Source of the DNA: an uncultured Lachnospiraceae bacterium
GTDB lineage: Bacteria; Bacillota; Clostridia; Lachnospirales; Lachnospiraceae
Assembly (NCBI GenBank): GCA_902761225.1
Contig: CACWJQ010000027.1
Span: forward strand, 3,618 to 64,592
DNA: 60,975 bases
Reading direction: 5' to 3'
The notes under the pieces were generated by a model that did no database searches, was not told the origin of the DNA, and worked only from the letters and a program-made list of their open reading frames with translations. Made by a program: the position numbers and the translations under genes. Within the stretch, counting starts at the first letter, position 1. Each line of letters opens with the position of its first letter. Positions 8,541 to 16,381 of this stretch are shown piece after piece.

Positions 8541-9865
8541 GATACAGGATTGAAACCGAGAGAGTTGATCTCTTCGATGTAAGTATAGTGATCACAATGT
8601 GTCTGCACCTGTCTGCGGATGTTACCTTTGAGCTGCTAAAAACAGCCTTCGATAAAGCATGCTCATGTCATGAGGTGCTGCGATCGAAGATAGTGATAGA
8701 GCCTGACGGAGAAGCATATTATACGTATGCAGATGAACAGCCTGATGCTGATAATGTGTCAGAAGCAGGAGCTGATAAATCTTCTGAAAGAAAAAATACA
8801 GTATCGGATGTAAAAACAAAAAGCTGTCCGGGAGGAGATATGCATACCGGAGGAGACGGGCACATAGCGGCCGGGCATGGTAACAGCTTCACTCGCACGG
8901 AGCTTTCTCTTGAAGAACTCATCCGCGAAAACGAAAGACGCAGGTTCAGGATTGAGGATGGTGAGTTCATCAGAGGCTTTGCATCATCTGACGGAATAGT
9001 GCTGATGATGCATCATCTTGCAGGTGACGGGAAATCACTTCTGTATTTTATCGAAACCTTCATGAGATGTCTGAACGGGGAAAGATGCGAATCCGTTCCC
9101 TTCAGGTCACTTGACTTAAAGAGTCTTCCGCAAGGCAGCGCGCTGCCCATGGTCTACAAAGTGCTGACTGCACACTGGAACAGAAGATGGAACAGGGTAA
9201 AACGCATCTTTACATTTGATGATATGGATGCCGCATACACAAAATACTGGAAGGACCGGGAGACAAAGGTCACGATAAAAAGGTATGAAAAACATGACTT
9301 TGGTCACTTGCTGGAGGAAGCGAAAAATAATAATGTATCACTGACAGCTTACATGATCACAGATATGATCAGGGATTCAAAGGGTAAAAATGACATCGGG
9401 CTTGCCGTGGACGGACGGACCGACGGTAACAGATCAATGGGGAATCAGGCCACCGGTATTTCGGTGGAATACAGATACGATCCGAAAGAAACCTTTGGAG
9501 AAAATGCCCGTAAAGTCCATGCATTGATGAATAAAAAGCTTTCCGATAACAGGTACAGATACTTTGTACTCAGATTCATGGGAGCATTGGATACAACTCT
9601 GAAGGATGCTCTGAACCTGGAGCATGCGGGGTGTTTTTCAAGCAGGATATCATCATCCCTGGCACAGCTCCTTGGTTACGGAACCAAAGTGCGTGACATA
9701 AGCATCACCAACCTGACACGAGCAGATATCCCTCTTAAATACGGAGAGTATGAGATAAAGGATATCATCTTCATCCCGCCTGTTGTCTCTTACGCAAAGA
9801 ATGTCTATGGCATTGTGACCGCAGGTGATGTGATGTACGTAACAAGACATATTTTCGAAGACTGA
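8537..9865 (+). CDS. Condensation/PapA-like acyltransferase with HHxxxDG motif
   Basis: 442 residues from ATG 8537, whose ATGA overlaps the SDR stop. The motif H-H-L-A-G-D-G is the HHxxxDG active site of the chloramphenicol-acetyltransferase-like superfamily (NRPS condensation domains, PapA acyltransferases, alcohol acetyltransferases). A later D-G-R and G-N-Q-A-T-G stretch fit the second half of that fold. Residues ~65-120 are a low-complexity, Ser/Gly/His/Asp-rich insertion absent from typical members. No carrier protein or adenylation domain is nearby, so a stand-alone acyl transfer to a small molecule or lipid is more likely than NRPS work. Confidence 0.75.
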   Translation: MRYRIETERVDLFDVSIVITMCLHLSADVTFELLKTAFDKACSCHEVLRSKIVIEPDGEAYYTYADEQPDADNVSEAGADKSSERKNTVSDVKTKSCPGGDMHTGGDGHIAAGHGNSFTRTELSLEELIRENERRRFRIEDGEFIRGFASSDGIVLMMHHLAGDGKSLLYFIETFMRCLNGERCESVPFRSLDLKSLPQGSALPMVYKVLTAHWNRRWNRVKRIFTFDDMDAAYTKYWKDRETKVTIKRYEKHDFGHLLEEAKNNNVSLTAYMITDMIRDSKGKNDIGLAVDGRTDGNRSMGNQATGISVEYRYDPKETFGENARKVHALMNKKLSDNRYRYFVLRFMGALDTTLKDALNLEHAGCFSSRISSSLAQLLGYGTKVRDISITNLTRADIPLKYGEYEIKDIIFIPPVVSYAKNVYGIVTAGDVMYVTRHIFED

Positions 9866-9966
9866 ATTACAGATTCCGGTAATGGCGGATCAGTACAAAC
9901 TCCGGTTGCAGGTTTTCAGTAATTCGATCGGGAAATGGGATCAGAAAATAGTTTTACGGTGAAGTT

Positions 9967-11058
9967 ATGAAAGAAAGAACAGCCGGGAAGAAAGCATCAA
10001 AAAAGAAGATCATACTTATCATTATCGCAGTGATCTTAATTGCACTGATCTGCGGATGGTACGCTTTCTGCGTGTGGATGTACAATTCAAATATCAGCAT
10101 AAGTGCCGACAGCTATGAGCCGCTGATGCTCAGGGTAGAGGACTTTGAAGGACTCGAGTGCAGAGAATATTCTTTTCCATCCGACAAGGGACAGATGCTT
10201 GCAGGATATCTCTACAGTTCGGGTGAAGATCAGCATGGGATAGTGGTGCTTGCCCACGGATTCGGCGGAGGCGGACACAATTCCTATATGGATTGTGCGG
10301 ACTATTTTGCATCTCACGGATATTATGTTTTTGCGTATGATGCCACGGCAATGGATAAGAGCGAGGGAGAGAGCCTTGGCGGAGTTCCGCAGGGTGTTAT
10401 CGATCTTGATCATGCCATATCCTTTGTGGAGGCAAGTGATGAGATCCCGGATCTTCCCATTGTACTCTTCGGTCACAGCTGGGGTGCTTACTGTGTAAGT
10501 GCTGTTCTGACATATCATCCGGAGGTGAAGGCGGTCATCGAGTGCTGCGGTTTTAACAGATCCTCCGATATGTTCGAGTCGGGAGGAAAGGACCAGGCAG
10601 GCGGTGTGATCTATGCAATGACACCCTTTATCAGATTGCATGAGTTTATCAAGTTCGGCAGATACGCGACAAATACTGCGATGGATGGCTTTGATTCAAC
10701 AGGTGCCGCAGTGATGATAGTGCACAGCGCAGATGATGGAGTTATAGGGATTGAGTACGGTCTTGATAAGTATTATGAAAAGTATAGGGATGATTCCCGT
10801 TTTACTTTCATGAGGTTCGAGGATAAGGGACACAACACTATTTTGAATGATCCGGATAATACCTATGCCGAGGAATTTGATGTCCCCTTCGGTGAATGGT
10901 ATGAATCCCTTGGTTATGATCCGGGTGAAGACAGAGAACGTTTCATCAGGGAAAAGGCAGAGTATATAAACGAACATCTGGATCACTACAGATGGAGCCA
11001 CAGACTTGATGAGGACCTGTTTGATACTTTTCTGGAATTTTATGAAGGAAATATCTGA
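9967..11058 (+). CDS. Membrane-anchored alpha/beta hydrolase
   Basis: 363 residues. Residues 1-12 are Lys-rich and are followed by a TM segment (about 15-37), so the enzyme is anchored with its domain outside. The hydrolase features are V-L-A-H-G-F-G-G, the nucleophile elbow G-H-S-W-G, an acid D-D-G near V-H-S-A, and the catalytic His in D-K-G-H-N. Substrate unknown: esterase, lipase or amidase. It follows the HHxxxDG acyltransferase by 101 bp and may act with it. Confidence 0.85.
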   Translation: MKERTAGKKASKKKIILIIIAVILIALICGWYAFCVWMYNSNISISADSYEPLMLRVEDFEGLECREYSFPSDKGQMLAGYLYSSGEDQHGIVVLAHGFGGGGHNSYMDCADYFASHGYYVFAYDATAMDKSEGESLGGVPQGVIDLDHAISFVEASDEIPDLPIVLFGHSWGAYCVSAVLTYHPEVKAVIECCGFNRSSDMFESGGKDQAGGVIYAMTPFIRLHEFIKFGRYATNTAMDGFDSTGAAVMIVHSADDGVIGIEYGLDKYYEKYRDDSRFTFMRFEDKGHNTILNDPDNTYAEEFDVPFGEWYESLGYDPGEDRERFIREKAEYINEHLDHYRWSHRLDEDLFDTFLEFYEGNI

Positions 11059-11138
11059 TTGCCTGCAGAACAGGCTAAGGTTCATGTTTAACCGGAGCCG
11101 TGTTCTGATGCGGACAGATCAGCTTAGTACGAAAAATG

Positions 11139-11168
11139 TTGACATGAAGTAAGACTGTGTTCTATACT
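11139..11168 (+). promoter_or_regulatory. Promoter of GNAT leader
   Basis: TTGACA (11139-11144) and TATACT (11163-11168) are 18 bp apart. Transcription would begin near 11175, leaving a leader of about 215 nt before the acetyltransferase start at 11393. Confidence 0.7.
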
Positions 11169-11197
11169 GACAAAAATCTTTTTTGGAAAGCGATACT

Positions 11198-11314
11198 ATG
11201 ATACAGATCAACAAGCTCACAACCGATATGCTTAATGTGGTCCCCGTGAATACACTTATTCAGAGGGTCTATGTCGTTATGCATGATGAGGGCGATATTA
11301 TCTGTAGAGCATAG
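11198..11314 (+). CDS. Putative 38-residue leader peptide in GNAT 5' leader
   Basis: An ORF of 38 codons (begins M-I-Q-I-N-K, ends D-I-I-C-R-A) lies wholly within the transcribed leader between the promoter at 11139-11168 and the terminator at 11345-11381. GGAAAG about seven bases upstream is a weak ribosome-binding site. Its codons at 11284-11291 contain TGATGAGG, complementary to the first arm of the terminator, so translation through it could decide whether the terminator forms. No protein family recognised; its value may lie in being translated. Confidence 0.45.
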   Translation: MIQINKLTTDMLNVVPVNTLIQRVYVVMHDEGDIICRA

Positions 11315-11344
11315 CATAAGCTGTACAACAGATACCGCAGTAAA

Positions 11345-11381
11345 GCCTCATCAAGCGAGAACTTGATGGGGCTTATTTTTT
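11345..11381 (+). terminator. Intrinsic terminator inside GNAT leader (attenuator)
   Basis: Arms GCCTCATCAAG (11345-11355) and CTTGATGGGGC (11362-11372) with a six-base loop, followed by TTATTTTTT (11373-11381). It sits directly before the GGAGG of the acetyltransferase gene, downstream of that gene's own promoter, so it cannot simply end the previous gene. An 8-base competitor for its first arm lies at 11284-11291. Confidence 0.75.
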
Positions 11382-11392
11382 CGGAGGTTGAT

Positions 11393-11944
11393 ATGAGGAT
11401 AAAAGAGCGATCATACATGTTGCCGGATGGGAGAAAGATCACAATAAAGAGTGCGGGCCCGGAAGATGCACTTAAGATAAAGCTTCACAGAGATAAGGTG
11501 TGCAGAGAAACACATTTCCTGGCAAGGGAACCAGAAGACGGACCATGGAATGCTGAGATGATCAGGGCAAGATTCGAGCGGGTTGCGAATGATGACAGGG
11601 AGTTTATGGTAGATGCTTATCTTGGAGATGAACTTATCGGTGAACTTGGCATAACAGGTGTCGGACCTCATGTCAAATATCTTCACCGTGCATATCTCGG
11701 GATGTCCATTCTGCAGGATTTTACAGGCAAGGGACTTGGAAGCTTTATGATGGCGACAGCACTTAAGCAGGCCAGAGAAAACGGATATGAACAGGTAGAA
11801 CTTGGAGTATACAGTGACAATTTAATAGCAAGGCATATGTACTGTAAAATGGGATTTAAAGAATACGGGATGAATCCCAGGGCTTTTAAATTACCTGACG
11901 GAAGCTACAACGATGAGATCATAATGGCGTATATTTTTGAGTGA
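11393..11944 (+). CDS. GNAT family N-acetyltransferase
   Basis: 183 residues from ATG 11393, preceded by CGGAGG; the in-frame start at 11363 lies in the terminator hairpin. The fold signature is clear: G-E-L-G-I-T-G beta strand, Y-L-G-M-S-I-L then D-F-T-G-K-G-L-G-S as the acetyl-CoA-binding Q/RxxGxG/A-like loop, and V-E-L-G-V-Y-S-D-N followed by M-Y-C-K-M-G-F. Such RimI-like enzymes modify proteins, polyamines or antibiotics; the substrate is not readable here. The attenuator-like leader hints at induction by translation stress. Confidence 0.9.
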   Translation: MRIKERSYMLPDGRKITIKSAGPEDALKIKLHRDKVCRETHFLAREPEDGPWNAEMIRARFERVANDDREFMVDAYLGDELIGELGITGVGPHVKYLHRAYLGMSILQDFTGKGLGSFMMATALKQARENGYEQVELGVYSDNLIARHMYCKMGFKEYGMNPRAFKLPDGSYNDEIIMAYIFE

Positions 11945-11957
11945 GGAGGAGAGCCGC

Positions 11958-12707
11958 ATGTTAAAAGATTTCTATGATGACAAAACTGAAGCTATAGTGG
12001 ACATAAGTCAATTCTACGGAGAGCAGAAGCATATAGTTGATAAGTGTCTGATACTTTTCTCAAGAAGGATATATGAATACATCCTGGAAGAATATGAGTG
12101 TGAGCAGATATCGCGTCTGGGCTCGTGTACCGGAGATATTCCCGTTTATGCATTTGAACATGGAGGTGAAAAGATAGCCTTCTATCTGACCATGATCGGG
12201 TCTGCGCTCGCTTCCTCGCTCTGCTACGAAGTACACTGGCAGACCGGTGCCACGAAGTTCATAATGTTCGGATCCTGCGGCAGTCTTGATGCCGATGCCA
12301 CGAGGGGAAGATACATCATCCCCACCGAAAGCTACAGAGGCGAAGGTGCTTCCCGCTATTATGCTCCTGATTCCGATTACATTGAGATAAAGGGCGCTGA
12401 CAGACTCGAAGAGATCTTTGGAGAGATCAAAGCTCCTTACGTAAAAGGGAGAGTCTGGACGACTGATTCAATGCTCAGAGAAACAAAGGGACTTGTTGCC
12501 GCAAGAAAAGAAGAAGGGTGCATAGCTGTTGAGATGGAGGTCGCCGGAGTCCAGGCTCTGTGTGATTTCTACGGCCTCTCATTATATGATTTCCTTGAAG
12601 CTGGAGATGTCCTTGCAGACAGCGGATATGAAGTGGAAGGGCTGCACGCAGCCAACCATGATATCGGAAAATTCCACATAGCTCTTGAGATTGCTGAAAG
12701 GATCTGA
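11958..12707 (+). CDS. Nucleoside phosphorylase (PNP/UDP family)
   Basis: 249 residues from ATG 11958, with GAGGAGGAG ahead of it. Motifs fit the PNP_UDP_1 family: I-G-S-A-L-A near 83, M-F-G-S-C-G-S-L phosphate loop, and V-E-M-E-V-A-G-V near the C-terminal half (E-M-E binding ribose hydroxyls). Predicted reaction is phosphorolysis of a nucleoside to base and ribose-1-phosphate; whether purine or uridine is unclear. It starts 14 bp after the GNAT gene and is probably co-transcribed. Confidence 0.87.
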   Translation: MLKDFYDDKTEAIVDISQFYGEQKHIVDKCLILFSRRIYEYILEEYECEQISRLGSCTGDIPVYAFEHGGEKIAFYLTMIGSALASSLCYEVHWQTGATKFIMFGSCGSLDADATRGRYIIPTESYRGEGASRYYAPDSDYIEIKGADRLEEIFGEIKAPYVKGRVWTTDSMLRETKGLVAARKEEGCIAVEMEVAGVQALCDFYGLSLYDFLEAGDVLADSGYEVEGLHAANHDIGKFHIALEIAERI

Positions 12708-12752
12708 TGCATTCAATGAGCTGAAGGGCCGGATATGGTCAGGGGAGATTTC

Positions 12753-12781
12753 TTGTCATATGATTTTCATTATGATATTAT
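12753..12781 (+). promoter_or_regulatory. Promoter of ABC-F leader
   Basis: TTGTCA (12753-12758) and TATTAT (12776-12781) are 17 bp apart, 46 bp past the phosphorylase stop. The resulting leader to the ABC-F start at 13070 is about 280 nt. The 362-bp gap between genes holds this promoter, a three-codon ORF with an AGGTG site (12828-12839), a terminator (12955-12992) and a second hairpin (13007-13049). Confidence 0.65.
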
Positions 12782-12954
12782 ACGACTTGATAAGGATGAA
12801 AGGGCGCTGAGGCGCACAGGTGAAGAGATGCATAATTGATGATCAGATTTGGGTATACATATTGTGAGTTGCAAAAAAATGCAGCTTGTTTGTGTACGCT
12901 TATCCGGATCATCATGCTATTTAAGCCTGATCGTATATTAGGTTTGATCTTGTA

Positions 12955-12992
12955 TGGGTCTGTTTTGCGTACGCGGGACAGACTCATTTTTT
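12955..12992 (+). terminator. Intrinsic terminator inside ABC-F leader (attenuator)
   Basis: TGGGTCTGT (12955-12963) pairs with ACAGACTCA (12978-12986; one G-T pair), with a GCGTACGC inner element and a T6 tail (12987-12992). It is downstream of the gene's own promoter and about 75 bp before the ABC-F start. GTCTGT of the first arm can pair instead with ACAGAC at 13010-13015. Confidence 0.7.
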
Positions 12993-13003
12993 CTGCGTAT
13001 TAT

Positions 13004-13049
13004 ATGGAGACAGACACTTTAGGCATCTGATTGTGAAATGTCTGTCTCC
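13004..13049 (+). promoter_or_regulatory. Hairpin and eight-codon ORF just ahead of ABC-F gene
   Basis: GGAGACAGACA (13007-13017) and TGTCTGTCTCC (13039-13049) are perfect 11-base complements. An eight-codon ORF (M-E-T-D-T-L-G-I, 13004-13030) covers the first arm, so a ribosome on it would keep the hairpin open. No good ribosome-binding site precedes this ORF. The pairing partners overlap those of the upstream terminator, giving alternative leader folds. Confidence 0.5.
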
Positions 13050-13069
13050 TGTGAAAGCAGGTGATGTTT

Positions 13070-14611
13070 ATGTTTCAGATAAAAAATGTGACATTGGTGC
13101 ACAGAAAGGATCTGCGCACGATAATAGATGATCTTTCACTGACTCTTAATAACGGCGACCGGGTAGTGATGATCGGAGAAGAAGGAAACGGTAAATCCAC
13201 GCTCATGAAATGGATCTATGATCCCTCGCTCATAGAAGACTATGTGGAATACTCCGGTGAGAAAGCTGTGAGCGGTGAAAAGCTTGGATATCTGCCGCAG
13301 GAGCTTCCGGAAGAGGATAAGGATAAAACAGTTTATGAGTATTTCTGTGAAAGTTTATTTTTCGCGGAGCAGACTCCCGGAGATCTGTCGAAGACTGCAA
13401 ATGAATTCGGAGTTGAGAAGGAATTCTGGTACAGGGATCAGAAGATGAAGACACTTTCCGGCGGGGAGAGAGTTAAGGCCCGGATGATGAGGATCCTCAT
13501 GGAAAGCCCCACCATACTTCTCCTTGATGAACCATCAAATGATATCGATATCGAAACTCTGGAACTGATGGAGAAGCTGATAAACGGATGGAAGGGAGCG
13601 GTACTGTTCATCTCCCATGATGAAACTCTGATAGAGCATACCGCTAACAGAGTTGTGCACTTCGAACAGCTCCGCCGGAAGACAAAGTGCAGACATACCG
13701 TGGCGAATGTGCCCTACAGACAGTATGTGGAGGAAAGACTTCGCGGATTTGAAAAGCAGGAACAGATGGCGATAACCGACCGCAAGGAGAAGGAGATACG
13801 CGATGCCAAATACCGCAGGCTTCTCAGTCAGGTGGAGCATGCGCAAGGGTCTGTTTCAAGGCAGGCACCTTCCATCGGAAAAAATCTCAAGGATAAGATG
13901 CATTCCGTAAAGTCCATGGGCAAACGCTTCGAACGGCTGGACGAACAGATGACAGAAATGCCCGAGCAGGAGGAGGCGATATTCTTCAAGCTTGGAGATG
14001 ATACATCTGCAATCCCATCAGGAAAGTGGGTCATCCAGTATGAAAAGGAAATACTCACTACTGCGGATGAGAGCAGGGTTCTTGCAAGAAATCTGGAACT
14101 GAAGATCCGGGGCTCGGAAAAGATTGCCATAGTCGGAACCAACGGATGCGGGAAGACAACACTCATTTCCCTGATAGCAAGGCAACTGCTGGAAAGATCC
14201 GATCTGCGGGCAGTGTATATGCCACAGGATTATGAGAAGCTTCTTGACATGGATATGACACCGGTTGACTTTCTTGATCCATCAGGTGATAAGGAGCAGC
14301 GGACAAGGATCCGTACATATCTTGGCGCACTTAAGTATACGGCCGATGAAATGGATCATCCAATACGCGAGCTTTCAGGCGGACAGAAGGCCAAGGTGCT
14401 TCTTCTTAAGATGAGCATGTCGGATGCAAATGTACTTATACTTGATGAGCCTACGCGTAATTTCTCACCCTTGTCGGGACCTGTGATCAGAAGGATGCTC
14501 AGGGAATTTCCGGGAGCTATCATCAGCGTATCCCATGACAGGAAATACTTAAGTGAGGTGTGCGACAAAATATACAGACTGACAGATGCCGGACTTGCGC
14601 TCGTTAAGTGA
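13070..14611 (+). CDS. ABC-F family ATPase (ribosome-protection type candidate)
   Basis: 513 residues from ATG 13070, the start best placed after AGGTG; GTG 13061 and ATG 13064 are in frame. Two ABC domains and no membrane segment: Walker A G-E-E-G-N-G-K-S and G-T-N-G-C-G-K-T, signatures L-S-G-G-E-R and L-S-G-G-Q-K, Walker B L-L-D-E-P-S and I-L-D-E-P-T-R-N-F-S-P-L-S. The charged linker between them is rich in Arg/Lys/Glu, as in ABC-F proteins that act in the ribosomal E site. Members include housekeeping factors and antibiotic-resistance proteins; the leader with terminator and small ORFs favours the resistance type. Confidence 0.85.
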   Translation: MFQIKNVTLVHRKDLRTIIDDLSLTLNNGDRVVMIGEEGNGKSTLMKWIYDPSLIEDYVEYSGEKAVSGEKLGYLPQELPEEDKDKTVYEYFCESLFFAEQTPGDLSKTANEFGVEKEFWYRDQKMKTLSGGERVKARMMRILMESPTILLLDEPSNDIDIETLELMEKLINGWKGAVLFISHDETLIEHTANRVVHFEQLRRKTKCRHTVANVPYRQYVEERLRGFEKQEQMAITDRKEKEIRDAKYRRLLSQVEHAQGSVSRQAPSIGKNLKDKMHSVKSMGKRFERLDEQMTEMPEQEEAIFFKLGDDTSAIPSGKWVIQYEKEILTTADESRVLARNLELKIRGSEKIAIVGTNGCGKTTLISLIARQLLERSDLRAVYMPQDYEKLLDMDMTPVDFLDPSGDKEQRTRIRTYLGALKYTADEMDHPIRELSGGQKAKVLLLKMSMSDANVLILDEPTRNFSPLSGPVIRRMLREFPGAIISVSHDRKYLSEVCDKIYRLTDAGLALVK

Positions 14612-14675
14612 TCAAAGTAAAAGCGGACTGACAGTCAGGGGCCTACCTGCGTGTTGGTAATAGAAGGGAGGTTTT

Positions 14676-15464
14676 ATGAACTACTTTATAGAAGGTGTAC
14701 AGGGGGCGGGAAAGAGCACATTGGTAAACAGGCTTGCAGAGACGCTTCCGGAGTATAACGTTTTCAGAGAAGGTGACTATAATCCCCTTGAACTTGCATG
14801 GTGCACATATATGACGGTAGAACAGTATGACGAAGTGCTCGTAAAATATGCTGAGCTTGCGGATGAGATACGTTTCAATACGCATAATGAAAAATCAAAG
14901 GATGAAGAGCGCAGGATAGTGACTTATACACGTATAATAACTGACATTCCGGGCTTTCATAAGGATCTTGAACAGTATGAGATCTACAACGGAAGAGTAT
15001 CCCGCGAGGTATTTGAAGATATTATTCTATCGCGATATGGTGCCTGGAACGGAGAAGATCAGATCTTCGAATGCTCGATATTTCAGAATATAGTTGAGAA
15101 CATGATACTGTATTTCGAGATGACGGATGATGAGATCGTTTCATTTTATAAAAAGCTCAGAACTGTTATCGGTGACAGAGAATTCAGAATCTGTTATCTT
15201 GATGTGGAGAATGTTGCGGAGGGAATAGACGTCATACGCAGGGAAAGAGTTGATGCGGATGGCAATGAGATGTGGTTTCCGCTGATGATGGAATTCATTA
15301 AGAACTGTCCCATGGGAATTCATCTTGGATGGAATGATGAAGAGTGCCTTGTCAGGCATCTCTGTCACAGAAAGACACTTGAGCTGCGTTTGCTGAAGGA
15401 AGTGTTCCCTGATCATGCGGTAATTCTTAAATCCAAGGAGTATGATTTGGGGAAGGGATTATAA
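14676..15464 (+). CDS. P-loop kinase-like protein
   Basis: 262 residues; GGGAGG precedes the ATG. Walker A is E-G-V-Q-G-A-G-K-S-T at residues 5-14, as in nucleotide and small-molecule kinases of the thymidylate-kinase type. No other motif lets me name a substrate. Its stop overlaps the start of a metallophosphoesterase (TAATG), so the two are coupled. Confidence 0.75.
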   Translation: MNYFIEGVQGAGKSTLVNRLAETLPEYNVFREGDYNPLELAWCTYMTVEQYDEVLVKYAELADEIRFNTHNEKSKDEERRIVTYTRIITDIPGFHKDLEQYEIYNGRVSREVFEDIILSRYGAWNGEDQIFECSIFQNIVENMILYFEMTDDEIVSFYKKLRTVIGDREFRICYLDVENVAEGIDVIRRERVDADGNEMWFPLMMEFIKNCPMGIHLGWNDEECLVRHLCHRKTLELRLLKEVFPDHAVILKSKEYDLGKGL

Positions 15465-16381
15465 TGAAGATCGGTGTGATATCTGACATACACAGTAATG
15501 TCATAGCTTTTGAAAACTGTATCAGATATATGGAGGAAGAGAAATGCGATGAGTATCTCTTCCTGGGTGATTATGTTTCCGACACGCCCTATGCAAGAGA
15601 GACCCTTGACCTGTTGTATGACTTTATAAAAAGACATCCGTGTCATCTATTGCGAGGAAACCGTGAGGAGTACATGCTGGACCAGCGGAGGGTTCTTAGG
15701 GACGGTATCAGTGAGAAGACCTGGATATACAATTCGGCGAGTGGAAATCTTCTGTACACTTATGAACAGCTGACAGATGACGATCTTGATTTTTTCGAAA
15801 GTCTGCCCATTACCTTTGAATACAAAAAGGAGGGCTATCCCTCCATAAGATGCTGCCACGGATCTCCGGCAAGTGACAGGGAGCTGATTCAGCTTGGAAG
15901 CGATAAGGCTGAGCTGTGGCTGAGTAGGATAGAAGAAGACTACATGCTATGTGCACATACTCATTTCCCCGGAGAATGCCTGATGAACGGAAAGCACTAC
16001 TTTAATGCGGGCTGTGTCGGAATCTCCATCGGAGATCCCGGCTATGCCCAGTGCATGATATTAAAGGATGTTCAGACAGACGGAGATACCGCGTGGCAGC
16101 CTGAGTTTCTGAGGATACCGTATGATAATAAGAGAGTGGTCCGTGATATGTTCACGTGCGGCCTCCTTGACAAAGCGCCCTGGTTCATAAACAGTAATAT
16201 TCAGATCCTTCTTACGGGAGATGATCACTCTGCAGAGATGGTGGCACTGGCTTCAAAGCTGTCGGAAGAAGCCGGCGAAAAATACGGGTGGCCGCTTATA
16301 GAAGAGAAATACTTTGAGCAGGCTGCTAAGAAGATCGGAATACCGGATTACAGAAGTAGCAATTTTTCGAATTCGTTATAG
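15464..16381 (+). CDS. Calcineurin-like metallophosphoesterase
   Basis: 305 residues. The metal-binding set is complete: D-I-H (S-D-I-H-S), G-D-Y (F-L-G-D-Y), G-N-R-E, C-H-G-S and the final A-H-T-H. This fits the YfcE/MJ0936-like group that hydrolyses phosphodiesters or nucleotides; a C-terminal ~80-residue helical extension is extra. Coupled to the P-loop kinase gene by TAATG. Its 3' end overlaps the convergent regulator gene by 34 bp. Confidence 0.9.
   Translation: MKIGVISDIHSNVIAFENCIRYMEEEKCDEYLFLGDYVSDTPYARETLDLLYDFIKRHPCHLLRGNREEYMLDQRRVLRDGISEKTWIYNSASGNLLYTYEQLTDDDLDFFESLPITFEYKKEGYPSIRCCHGSPASDRELIQLGSDKAELWLSRIEEDYMLCAHTHFPGECLMNGKHYFNAGCVGISIGDPGYAQCMILKDVQTDGDTAWQPEFLRIPYDNKRVVRDMFTCGLLDKAPWFINSNIQILLTGDDHSAEMVALASKLSEEAGEKYGWPLIEEKYFEQAAKKIGIPDYRSSNFSNSL

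Noticed and set aside
12839-13030. 63-codon ORF across the ABC-F leader
   Set aside because: It has no good ribosome-binding site, spans the terminator and hairpin, and its protein looks random; kept only as a possible leader ORF context.
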